NCBI RefSeq assembly: GCF_001830555.1
Contig: NZ_MIAM01000063.1
Coordinates: 1 to 64,000 of the forward strand
DNA: 64,000 bases
Source of the DNA: Sphingopyxis sp. RIFCSPHIGHO2_12_FULL_65_19
GTDB lineage: Bacteria > Pseudomonadota > Alphaproteobacteria > Sphingomonadales > Sphingomonadaceae
Reading direction: 5' to 3'
Positions 53,463 to 62,846 of the stretch are shown in pieces. Under the pieces are notes generated by a model. That model was given only the letters and a program-made list of their open reading frames with translations, ran no database searches and was not told the DNA's origin. Made by a program: the position numbers and the translations under genes. Position 1 is the first letter of the stretch, and each line of letters opens with the position of its first letter.

Positions 53463-54458
53463 CTAGGGATTGGCGGCCAACACAATCTCTTCGCTCGTCG
53501 TCGAAACGGGGCGGGCGATGCCGTTGAGTTCGAGCGCCTTGACGAAGCCATCGACGTCGCCGGCCTGGAACACTCCGACGATCTCGCGGTCCGGAACGCG
53601 TTGTCCTTCAAAAACCAGCTTCTTTGTCGAATAGCGATTCATGTCGTCGATGGCGCGCGACAGCGGATCGTGCATGAAGATCAGCCGGCCTTCGGTCCAG
53701 CTGGTCTCCTTGTGGACATCGACGCGGGTCAATGTCCAATTGCGATCGGCGCCGATCACCAGCTGACGGCCGGGCTCCATGTCGGTGCTGTTGCCCGAAC
53801 CCGTGGTGCCTTCATCGACGCGGACTTTCCCTTCGGTCAGGATGACGGCGACAGTGCCGTTTTCCATGCGGACTTCAAAGGCGGTGCCGACCGCGCGCAC
53901 CCGTTTGCCGCCGGCGCTGACGATGAACGGGCGTGCCGGATCGCGCGCGACGCGGAAAAACGCGCGTCCGCCGACCAACTCGACGAGCCGTTCGTCGGGC
54001 GTATCACGAAATCGCATCGTTGTTTCGGAATCGAGCGTCACCGTCGACCCGTCGGACAGCGTCACGCTCGTCCGCTGGCCGGTCCGCGTCTGGAACGCCT
54101 GTTGCTGCCGCTCGATGCCGGAGCCGGGCCACACGCTCGGCGCGACCGCCCAGCCGACGGCTACCATCAGCAACAGCGATGCCGCCAGCGCCAGCAGCCT
54201 TCCGCGCGGCGCGGGGGGTGCCGTCACCGGTTCGTCGGGTGCGGGACGCGCGGCCAGCGCGGGGTCCCCCGCCGCCGTGCCGGCGACGATCCACGCCCAG
54301 TCGATCTGGTTATACGCCTCGCGATGGGCATCGGACCGTCCAAGCCATTCGCGAAAGCCACGATCATCCTCGACGGTCATGTCGCCCGACAGTCGCAGGT
54401 TGAACCACTGCGCGGCTTCCGCACGGAGCGTGTCACGGCCGGAAGGGGCGGCGGTCAT
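53463..54458 (-). CDS. FecR family anti-sigma/sensor protein
   Basis: AAQWFNLRLSGDMTVEDDRGFREWLGRSDAHREAYNQI; FQTRTGQRTSVTLSDGSTVTLDSETTMRF. Confidence 0.94.
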   Translation of the reverse strand: MTAAPSGRDTLRAEAAQWFNLRLSGDMTVEDDRGFREWLGRSDAHREAYNQIDWAWIVAGTAAGDPALAARPAPDEPVTAPPAPRGRLLALAASLLLMVAVGWAVAPSVWPGSGIERQQQAFQTRTGQRTSVTLSDGSTVTLDSETTMRFRDTPDERLVELVGGRAFFRVARDPARPFIVSAGGKRVRAVGTAFEVRMENGTVAVILTEGKVRVDEGTTGSGNSTDMEPGRQLVIGADRNWTLTRVDVHKETSWTEGRLIFMHDPLSRAIDDMNRYSTKKLVFEGQRVPDREIVGVFQAGDVDGFVKALELNGIARPVSTTSEEIVLAANP

Positions 54459-55003
54459 CGGCCGTCCTCCATCTGCTCGGCAAGCCGGACCAGTGCACGG
54501 TGCATGAGTTCTTTTACGGATTCCTTGGATATTCCCATGCGGTGTGCGATCGCCTGATAGGTCAGATTTTCAAAACGGTGCAGTTCAAACGCCTCGCGCA
54601 CCCGCGGCGGCAAGCCGAGGATCGCGTTGATGACGCGCCGATATTCCTGTTGGCCGATCGCGATGCGTTCGGGCGACAGCTGGTCGGCGACGTCGATGCC
54701 GTCCTTCCATTCATCCTCCAGCATCGCCGTTCGCGAGGCCAGTTTGCGATACCGGCTGATCAGCACGTTGCGCGCGGTCGCAAACAGGTAACGTTCGACA
54801 TTGTCGATCGGGGCACCGAAATGCGCGGTTTGCAACCGCAGGAATACGTCCTGCACCAGATCGTCGACGTCGGCTTCCTGAACGCGGCGTCGAAAGAAGC
54901 GGCGCAGCGCCGGGCCATAGGCCGTCATCCATGTTTCCAGATCGCGGTCCTGGTGCGGCTGCGGCATCGTCACGACATATCCCGAAAGCGCGGGCATGAC
55001 CAT
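54455..55003 (-). CDS. ECF sigma factor (FecI-like)
   Basis: LRRFFRRRVQEADVDDLVQDVFLRLQTAHFGAPIDNVERYLFATARNVLISRYRK; LPPRVREAFELHRFENLTYQAIAHRMGISKESVKELMHRALVRL. Confidence 0.94.
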   Translation of the reverse strand: MVMPALSGYVVTMPQPHQDRDLETWMTAYGPALRRFFRRRVQEADVDDLVQDVFLRLQTAHFGAPIDNVERYLFATARNVLISRYRKLASRTAMLEDEWKDGIDVADQLSPERIAIGQQEYRRVINAILGLPPRVREAFELHRFENLTYQAIAHRMGISKESVKELMHRALVRLAEQMEDGR

Positions 55004-55289
55004 TGACTCCAAAATACTGGTTTCATCGTGGCAGCATCCCCGAACCCGTCGCGTCCTCGCTTTATGAATGAGGCTCCACTGGCAGACGCGCGAAACAGCC
55101 GGCAGGGGGGACGGCAAAGCCCGGCGGACGACAAATATTTCGCACGTGCAGCAAATTAACATTAACATCGGTAAAAATTTATATCCTATCCCCCTGATTC
55201 CAGATGCGACGCGTCTACAAGGTTGCGCTCGGTCAGGGCGTCGAGAAACGGGGATAACCCCGGCGAATAGATGGACAGGGAGAGGGGAC

Positions 55290-58200
55290 ATGCGCCTTTG
55301 GGCATCCGATTTGCGTAAGCTTTTTCTGGGGGGCGTCGCGATCGGCAGCCTGGCCCTTGCGACCGCGCCGGCGCTGGCGCGCGATGCCAACGTTAAATAT
55401 CAGATCCCGCCGCAGTCGCTGGCCCGCGCGCTGCGCGATTTTGGACTGCAAAGCGGAATGACGATCATGGCCGACGGGCTGATCGTCCATGGCAAGCAGA
55501 GCGCGGGTTTCGCCCTGCGTTCCGACCCGGAGACCGCGCTGCGAACGCTTTTGCGCGGGACGGGACTGAGCTATCGCCGCGAGGGCAATATTTTCGTCCT
55601 GCAACCCGTGGGAAACTCCAACCCGCCGACCGCCAGCGCGGAAACGGTGGACGACACCGAAATCGTCGTGACGGCGCAGAAGCGCGAAGAAAAAATCAAT
55701 GACGTCCCGATCGCCATGTCGGCCTTTACGCCGCGCGCGCTCGACGAAAAGAAGATCGAAGGCGGCGCCGAACTGGTGCGCGGTGTTCCCAACGTCAATT
55801 TCACGAAAAGCAATTTCAGCGGCTATGACTTCACGATCCGCGGGATCGGCACAAAGGCGATTTCAGCGTCAAACGACCCGGCGGTCGCGGTCAGCTTCAA
55901 CAACACGCCGCTGATCCGCAACCGCCTGTTCGAGGCGGAGTTTTTCGACCTTGAACGGGTCGAGGTGCTGCGCGGTCCGCAGGGAACGCTTTATGGCCGC
56001 AACGCGACCGCGGGGGTGGTCAACGTGATCCCGGCGCTGCCGAGCGACCGCTTCGAGGGTGAAATCAAGGGCGAGGTCGGCAGCTTCGAGACGCGGCGGC
56101 TGTCGGGCATGCTCAATGTCCCGATCACCAGCACATTGGCGGTGCGCGTTGCCGGCGCGATGACGAAGCGCGACGGATTTGATTATAACAGCTTTACCCA
56201 GCAGCGGGTGAACGGTCGCGACCTCTGGTCGACGCGCGCCTCGATCCAGTGGGAACCCAGTGACCGATTCAAGGTCAACGCCATCTGGCAGCATTTCGAG
56301 GAGGACGACAACCGATCGCGCACGGGCAAACAATTATGCACCCGCGATCCGGGCGTGACGCAGGTGGGCGACGTCGCCGTCCCCGAATTCCTGCAGGCGC
56401 GGTTCAGCCAGGGATGCCAATCGGCCTCGCTGTATGACGATGCGGCTTTCGGCGCGCCCAACGCCAAAGCCCTCGCCTTTGTGCTGTTTCCCCAGGTCAA
56501 CATGCAGATGGGATTCAATCCGTCGACCATGCCCCGGCGGCCGGTCTTTCCGATCACGCGCAATTTCGACCCGTTCGGCAATGTCGTGCAGTCGCGCGAC
56601 CTGCGCGAGATCGAGACCGCCTATGATCCCGTCTTTCGCGCGAACAACGACGTGTTCCAGTTCAACATGGAATTGGGGCTGGGCGACAATCTGACGCTCG
56701 TGTCGCAGAGCGCCTATGCGCATGACCGCTATTATTCGTCGCAGGATTACAACCGCTTCGTATCGGCTCCTGTTTTCAACAGTTCGACCGGATTGGTGCA
56801 AAACTCGTTCGGCGTGCCCCGGCCCGTCGTCGGGGCGGGGCCGACGCCCGGCGGGATTTACACCGACCCGCAGCTGGGTCCGTCCGACCGCATCCTCGCG
56901 GTCGACCTCAGCCGTTCGCGCAATCGCCAATGGACGCAGGAAATTCGCCTTCAATCGGCGTCGGATGGGCCGTTCAATTTCAACATCGGCGCCAATTACC
57001 TCGATTTCAAATCGCAGGACGATTATTTCGTATACAACAATCTCTTTTCGCTGATCGGCGAATATTTCTACAACCGTGTCGGCACGACCGGCGAAACCCG
57101 TAATTGCGGCGTCGGGACGGTGACGGCCCGCGAATGTGTGTGGGTCGATCCCAATCCGATCGGCGAGGGGCCCGAGGATGGGCACAATTATTTCCGCAGC
57201 AAGAATCCGGTACGAACCAAATCCAAGGCGGTGTTCGGAGAGCTTTATTGGCAAGCGGCCGACGATTTGAAGCTGACGCTTGGTCTGCGCTATACCCGCG
57301 ATGAAAAGACGGCGACGCCGGTGCCCAGCCAGTTGCTGCTGGGCGCCAGTGAAAATGACCCGACCCGCGGTGGGTCGGGCACCGGCGGTTACATCAACCG
57401 CGGTTTCCGCGAATTTCCCGACATAAAGCAGAAATGGAACGCGGTAACCGGGCGCGCGGTCATCGACTGGAAGCCGCGACTTTCCTTCACCGACGATACG
57501 CTCGTCTATGCGTCGGCGTCCCGCGGATACAAGGGCGGCGGCGCCAACCCACCGCGCGCCGATATCAATCCGACCGTGGTCCAGTATCAGGCGCTGCCCG
57601 AAACGTTCAAACCCGAATATGTCACAGCGTTCGAGATCGGGACAAAGAACAGCTTTGCCGGCGGTCGGTTCACGCTGAGCGCGGCGGCGTTTTACAATAT
57701 GTATCAGGATTATCAGATCTCGCAGATCGTCGATCGCATCTCGCTGAACGAGAATTTCGACGCCAAGACCTGGGGTCTGGAACTTGAAACCGCGTGGCGA
57801 CCTTCGCGCAATTTCCGGATGGACGCGACCCTGGGCTTGCTGGACACGCGGATCGGCAAGGGCGCGCAATCGATCGACGTGATGAACCGGACGCAGGACA
57901 ATCCCGACTGGATGCTGCTGCGGCCATGGATTCAGGTGCCGTCCAACTGCATCGCACCCACGGCCCTGGTCGAAAGGATATTGGGCTTCGGCGGCGCCAA
58001 TGAAGACCTCAAGACGCTCATGTTGTCGGCTCTATGCTCCGGGTCGGCGCGTTGGGGCACGTTCAATCCGGCGGTTTCCAACGTGCAGCCTGTGTTTCGG
58101 TTCGACCAGTTGCTGGGCGTTACCTATAATCCGCTGACCGATGCGCCCAATGGCGGACGGGGTTTCTATGCCGATCTGAGTGGTAACGAACTGCCGAACG

Positions 58201-58541
58201 CCCCGCATTTTACCTTCAACGTCGGGGCGCAATATACCGCGTTCCTCGAAGGCGGCGATTGGACGCTGACCTTCCGCGGCGATTATTACCGGCAGGGCAA
58301 AAGCTATGCCCGTGTGTTCAACACCGAATATGACCGGCTGCGCGCGTGGGACAATGTCAATCTGGCGGTGACGCTGGCGCGCGGCGAAGGCGATTTCGCG
58401 CTCCAGCTCTATGTCAAGAATCTGTTCGACAAGGCGCCGATCACCGGCACCTTCACCAACAGCGACGACACGGGGCTCAGCACGAACATCTTCACGCTCG
58501 ACCCGCGCATCGTCGGGCTGAACGCGACGGTGAGGTTCTAG
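55290..58541 (+). CDS. TonB-dependent receptor with N-terminal STN (secretin/TonB short) domain
   Basis: YQIPPQSLARALRDFGLQSGMTIMADGLIVHGKQSAGFALRSDPETALRTLLRGTGLSYR; plug EIVVTAQKREEKINDVPIAMSAFT; RVEVLRGPQGTLYGRNATAGVVNVI. Confidence 0.95.
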   Translation: MRLWASDLRKLFLGGVAIGSLALATAPALARDANVKYQIPPQSLARALRDFGLQSGMTIMADGLIVHGKQSAGFALRSDPETALRTLLRGTGLSYRREGNIFVLQPVGNSNPPTASAETVDDTEIVVTAQKREEKINDVPIAMSAFTPRALDEKKIEGGAELVRGVPNVNFTKSNFSGYDFTIRGIGTKAISASNDPAVAVSFNNTPLIRNRLFEAEFFDLERVEVLRGPQGTLYGRNATAGVVNVIPALPSDRFEGEIKGEVGSFETRRLSGMLNVPITSTLAVRVAGAMTKRDGFDYNSFTQQRVNGRDLWSTRASIQWEPSDRFKVNAIWQHFEEDDNRSRTGKQLCTRDPGVTQVGDVAVPEFLQARFSQGCQSASLYDDAAFGAPNAKALAFVLFPQVNMQMGFNPSTMPRRPVFPITRNFDPFGNVVQSRDLREIETAYDPVFRANNDVFQFNMELGLGDNLTLVSQSAYAHDRYYSSQDYNRFVSAPVFNSSTGLVQNSFGVPRPVVGAGPTPGGIYTDPQLGPSDRILAVDLSRSRNRQWTQEIRLQSASDGPFNFNIGANYLDFKSQDDYFVYNNLFSLIGEYFYNRVGTTGETRNCGVGTVTARECVWVDPNPIGEGPEDGHNYFRSKNPVRTKSKAVFGELYWQAADDLKLTLGLRYTRDEKTATPVPSQLLLGASENDPTRGGSGTGGYINRGFREFPDIKQKWNAVTGRAVIDWKPRLSFTDDTLVYASASRGYKGGGANPPRADINPTVVQYQALPETFKPEYVTAFEIGTKNSFAGGRFTLSAAAFYNMYQDYQISQIVDRISLNENFDAKTWGLELETAWRPSRNFRMDATLGLLDTRIGKGAQSIDVMNRTQDNPDWMLLRPWIQVPSNCIAPTALVERILGFGGANEDLKTLMLSALCSGSARWGTFNPAVSNVQPVFRFDQLLGVTYNPLTDAPNGGRGFYADLSGNELPNAPHFTFNVGAQYTAFLEGGDWTLTFRGDYYRQGKSYARVFNTEYDRLRAWDNVNLAVTLARGEGDFALQLYVKNLFDKAPITGTFTNSDDTGLSTNIFTLDPRIVGLNATVRF

Positions 58542-58763
58542 GGCAGATCGGGCCCTCTCCTGGGGCCGCCGCACCGTGCCGGGGCGGGCGGCGGCCTCCA
58601 TTGTCCCATGTCCGCCCCGTTCGTGCGGCCCCAACCGAAAAACATCCCGATTTCGTCGAATATCGGCGCGCAGCATCCCCCCTCCCTGGCGGCTTTGGCG
58701 TCATAGTCCTTGAAGGGCGTCCGGCCTTTCCAAAGCAACACAGACACAGGAAGAGGAAGTGCC

Positions 58764-59243
58764 ATGAAGACATTTGCAATGGCCCTGATGGGAACCGCCG
58801 TAGCGCTCGCCATGCCGATCGCTGCCCACGCTCAATCCTTCTCAACCGTCGACAGCAGCGGCTCGGTATCGGGCAGCGGCAGCGCCAACCTGGAGCAGTC
58901 GGTCAACGTGACGTGCGACGTGGGCCTGAGCGGAACGGTGAGCGCGAGCACGATCTCGATCACCTCGCGCAGCGTTTCGCCGGGTGATTTCCTTTGCATT
59001 GCGGTGGTGCCCTATGGCACCTGGTCGGCGGCCGTCGTGTCGGGCGACGCGACGAAGATCGACGTGACGATGGGTGCCAACACGGTCGCCAACCAGCCAT
59101 GCTATGGCACCGTCCGCGGCGACTGGGACAACGTCAACAAGATCCTGTCGATCACCAACAAGACGCTGCCGCCAGTCGATCCGACGCACGACACCTGCAC
59201 CGTTCATCAGGCGGACATCTACATTCCCAACCTCGATCTGTAA
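58764..59243 (+). CDS. Small secreted protein, possibly PraB (alkane-oxidation activator)-like
   Basis: Signal peptide MKTFAMALMGTAVALAMPIAAHAQ; NVTCDVGLSGTVSASTISITS... with paired Cys, beta-rich composition. Confidence 0.55.
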   Translation: MKTFAMALMGTAVALAMPIAAHAQSFSTVDSSGSVSGSGSANLEQSVNVTCDVGLSGTVSASTISITSRSVSPGDFLCIAVVPYGTWSAAVVSGDATKIDVTMGANTVANQPCYGTVRGDWDNVNKILSITNKTLPPVDPTHDTCTVHQADIYIPNLDL

Positions 59244-59550
59244 CGCCGACGTTCCGGCCGCGACCGGGGCGCCGGACGGCTCTCCGGTCGTTGGCACGAT
59301 CCGACGCGTTATGGCTTTTATTCGGAGAATGGACGGGGCACAGCGTTCGCGAAGCGGCGCCCCGTCATTCGCTGTTTTGGTCCGGTTCCTTTCCCGATCC
59401 CGCGGCCGATCGTTGACGTCGACCTTGTGATGCGCGCCGACCCCTCCCTCCACGGCGCCCCGTCATCATAGCCCGGTGATGGACAGCATCGACACGGCGG
59501 GTCACGAACAGGGCCGGGATGGAGGAAATGGTTATCGGACCACATAGCGA

Positions 59551-61875
59551 ATGACGGTCAATCCGTCGCCAGATGGCGATGTGCCTTGGACATTCCGCTT
59601 TGACCGTTTGGGTCTTGCGGCGGTTCTGGGCTGTTCCTGGCTTTGGTCCGTGGGCCTGTCCACGGCGCAGGACCAGGGCGGAAACAGCCCGCCGGCCGGG
59701 ATCAGCGGCGAAGCGGTGACGGTCGGTGACGATGAGGAGATCGTCGTCACCGCCCGTTATGGCGAGGCGCTGGTCGAGCCAGAGACCGAATTGAACGAAC
59801 AGCAGATCGCGGCCTATGGCGCCTATTCGATCGGCGATCTGGTGCGCGCCATTGCCAGAATGACAGGTCGTCCCGACGAGCAACCGATACTGTTGATCAA
59901 TGGCGAACGGGTCGACACGATCCAGGACCTTGCCGGATACCCCCCCGCCGCGCTCCAGCGGCTTGGCATCCTTCCTCCTGAAGCCGCTGGCCGATATGGC
60001 TATGCGGGCGACCGGCGCGTCGTGAATCTCGTGCTCAAACGGCATTTCGTGTCGTGGGAGGCGCAGGCCGGGGTGAAGCTGCCGACCGCGGGCGGACGTC
60101 GAGGCGGCAATGCGTCGGTCGGGCGGTTCGTCATCGACGGCAAGGCCCGGTGGAATGCGCAGGTCCGGTTGTCGGGGGAAACGGCACTGCGGCGCAGTTC
60201 GCGCGTTCCGGCTGACCCCAATGCGGGGGCTGCGGCGGGCCGCGCGAATCCCGACGACTTCCTGTCGCTCCTGCCCGCCACCCGCCAATTATCGGTCACG
60301 CTTGGTGTTTCGCGGCCGATCGGGCCGCTGGCGGGATCGTTCAACCTCAACGCCGGGACGAACAGCAGCCGGCAGGGGCTGGGGATCGCAATCGGCGGCG
60401 ACGCGGGCGAAGACAGCTTGCTGAGCCGGCAGGCTTCCAAAAATCTGGGCCTCGCGATGACATTGTCGGGTTCGTCCGGGGGCTGGCGCGCGGCGCTCAA
60501 CGCCAATTACACGCGCGACTGGTCGACCGGCCGGATCGACCAGCCCGACGATGCCTTGAGCACCGGAATCGCGACCAACCGCACGCGATCGCGCGGGGAA
60601 AATTTGGCGGCACGGCTGACGCTGGGCAAGGCCATCGACGCGCTGCCCGCGGGACCGCTGGCCGTGAATCTGTCGATGGGCATGAACCGCAATCGGTCGT
60701 GGAGCCGTTACGTGGACGGGTCGACGGCGCGCGAATCGACCGTCCGGTCGGGCCGCGACCGTTATGACGGGCGGCTCGCGCTCGGCGTGCCGGTGGCGAA
60801 CCGCAAGGCTGGCGTGCTGGCGTTCCTCGGCGATCTGTCGTTCGATCTCGCCGCGAGCGTGGCGCTGGGACCTCAGGAACCCGCGCAGCCCCGGGTCGAC
60901 CTTGGCGCCAACTGGAGCCCCGTCCGCGCGCTCCGGCTTCATGCCACGACCAGCTTTGCCCGGCTGGCGCCTGGAATCGAACAATTGAACGCGCCCTATC
61001 GCGAGGAGGTGCGGCGGGTCTATGATTTTGCGCGGCAGGAGGTGGCCGAGCCGATCTGGGTGACCGGCGGCAACCCTGACCTCGGCGCGGGACGGCGCCG
61101 GACATATGCGGTCGGCGCCGCGTTGCGTCCGTTCGGCCCGCAACTGCTGATGCTGTCGGTCGAATATCGCAAACGGGTTTCGACCGGCGGGGCCGGCGGC
61201 TTTCCCGGCGTGACGCAGGCGGTCGAACGGGCGTTTCCCGACCGGTTCGTCCGCGACGCGGCCGGGCGGCTGACGCGTGTCGATGCGCGGGCGATCCGAA
61301 TCGTTCGCGACACGACCGAGCGGCTGGACAGCGGTGTGACCCTGTCCTTTGCGTCGGGTGCAAAGGGCGCCGCCGATGCCGCCGCGCCGAATGCGGCAGC
61401 GAAGGCCTGGAATCTGTCGGTCACGCTGAACCACGGCTGGGCCCTGCGCAGCGAACTTGTCACCAGCGCCAGCGCGCCGCCGATCGACCGCCTGCGCGGC
61501 GGCACGGCGCAGTCGCGGCACAATGTCGGATTTCAGATCGTCGCCGGGCGCGCCGGTTTCGGCGCCACAATCGATGCAAACTGGCAGAGCGGTTTCCGGC
61601 TTCGCGATAGCGGCATGGCCGGCGGGCGCGACTATCGTTTTCGGCCGCTGGCATTGATGAACCTGCGGCTGCACGCCGAACCCGCACAGTTGATGAAAGG
61701 CGCGGACCCGCCGCGCTGGCTTGCGGGGCTCCAGCTTTCCTTCGACATCGGCAATCTGTTCGACGCCTATCGCCGCGCGACGCTGGACGATGGCCGCACC
61801 CCGCCGGGCTATGAACGATATGAGGTCGATCCGGTCGGCCGCACGGTGCAAATCACCGTTCGCAAACGCTTTTAG
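59551..61875 (+). CDS. Divergent TonB-dependent receptor-like outer membrane protein
   Basis: EEIVVTARYGEALVEPETELNEQQIAAYGAYSIGDLVRAIARMTGRPDEQPILLINGERVD; C-terminal VGRTVQITVRKRF barrel end. Confidence 0.78.
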   Translation: MTVNPSPDGDVPWTFRFDRLGLAAVLGCSWLWSVGLSTAQDQGGNSPPAGISGEAVTVGDDEEIVVTARYGEALVEPETELNEQQIAAYGAYSIGDLVRAIARMTGRPDEQPILLINGERVDTIQDLAGYPPAALQRLGILPPEAAGRYGYAGDRRVVNLVLKRHFVSWEAQAGVKLPTAGGRRGGNASVGRFVIDGKARWNAQVRLSGETALRRSSRVPADPNAGAAAGRANPDDFLSLLPATRQLSVTLGVSRPIGPLAGSFNLNAGTNSSRQGLGIAIGGDAGEDSLLSRQASKNLGLAMTLSGSSGGWRAALNANYTRDWSTGRIDQPDDALSTGIATNRTRSRGENLAARLTLGKAIDALPAGPLAVNLSMGMNRNRSWSRYVDGSTARESTVRSGRDRYDGRLALGVPVANRKAGVLAFLGDLSFDLAASVALGPQEPAQPRVDLGANWSPVRALRLHATTSFARLAPGIEQLNAPYREEVRRVYDFARQEVAEPIWVTGGNPDLGAGRRRTYAVGAALRPFGPQLLMLSVEYRKRVSTGGAGGFPGVTQAVERAFPDRFVRDAAGRLTRVDARAIRIVRDTTERLDSGVTLSFASGAKGAADAAAPNAAAKAWNLSVTLNHGWALRSELVTSASAPPIDRLRGGTAQSRHNVGFQIVAGRAGFGATIDANWQSGFRLRDSGMAGGRDYRFRPLALMNLRLHAEPAQLMKGADPPRWLAGLQLSFDIGNLFDAYRRATLDDGRTPPGYERYEVDPVGRTVQITVRKRF

Positions 61876-61900
61876 CCTTGGGCGCGATGACGCTGCGGGC

Positions 61901-62845
61901 TTAGCGCGACCCGGATTTGCTGTCTTGCAGTTGGTCGCGGGCGACGCGTTGCAACGCCGCCGCCTGCGCGTCCGACAGTCCCAGTTCGTCGGCCCCCTGT
62001 TCGTTGGCGCCGAGTGTCGTCGGGTCGATGCCGGTGACGGCGCCGAAGGTCACGAGCGCGGACAGATAGGAGCCCGCGACGCTCGCGTGATAATGATCAT
62101 ACGCCCACAGGTCGAGCTGACCATAAGTAATGCCGTCATAGGGGTTCGGATCGGCGACGCCGGTCATCATTGCGCGGTTCCAGGCCTGGCCGACCGGCAC
62201 GATGCCCGCCACGGACGGATTGGCGGCGCGTACGCGGTCGGCCGCGGCGCGGAGGTCGTCGGCCATCGCGGTCACCGGCTTGCCATACCAATGCCCGCCG
62301 GGTCTGTAGGTCTGGTCGGCGCGCGTCCACGTCGACGCCAGCCGGATGTCGACGGCGGGGTTGCGCGCCTTGAACAGCGCGGCGAGCCGGTCGACATTGT
62401 GCATATAGCGCGTCGGATCGCCCGGCCTGTCGCGGTCGAGCGTGCTGAATTCCTGAAGCACCACTATGTCCCAAGGCCGGTCGAAAAGCTGGCGGCGCTC
62501 GTCATAATGAAACCCCAGCGACTTGCCGCCCTGCGTTTCCAGGCTGACCTGGTAATCGAGCCCTGCCTGTTCGGCGAACAGCTTGAACAGCGCGGGCACC
62601 CCGCCATAGCGGGCGTTGTTGAGGTTGGTGACCGTTTCCGCGCGCCAGTTGCGCGCCGCCGAATGCGCGCCCTGGGTAAAGCTGTTGCCGATGAACAGGA
62701 TCGTCTTTGGCGCCGCTTTCGTCGGAGCGGAGGGGGCCGTGCCGGCGGCGATCGGCGCGGGCGCGCTCTCCTTTGCCATTGCCGCCGGCGCGACGACGAG
62801 CGCGGCAGCGCCGATCAATAACCAGATGCCGTGCCCGTTTTTCAT
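61901..62845 (-). CDS. SGNH/GDSL-type secreted hydrolase-like protein
   Basis: Signal peptide; TILFIGNSFTQGAHSA block; WDIVVLQEFSTL; late DHYHAS. Confidence 0.7.
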   Translation of the reverse strand: MKNGHGIWLLIGAAALVVAPAAMAKESAPAPIAAGTAPSAPTKAAPKTILFIGNSFTQGAHSAARNWRAETVTNLNNARYGGVPALFKLFAEQAGLDYQVSLETQGGKSLGFHYDERRQLFDRPWDIVVLQEFSTLDRDRPGDPTRYMHNVDRLAALFKARNPAVDIRLASTWTRADQTYRPGGHWYGKPVTAMADDLRAAADRVRAANPSVAGIVPVGQAWNRAMMTGVADPNPYDGITYGQLDLWAYDHYHASVAGSYLSALVTFGAVTGIDPTTLGANEQGADELGLSDAQAAALQRVARDQLQDSKSGSR

Positions 62846-62846
62846 C

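Noticed and set aside
59290-59310. TTGGCACGATCCGACGC as a sigma-54 promoter
   Set aside because: Has a -24-like TGGCACG but no TTGC at the required spacing.
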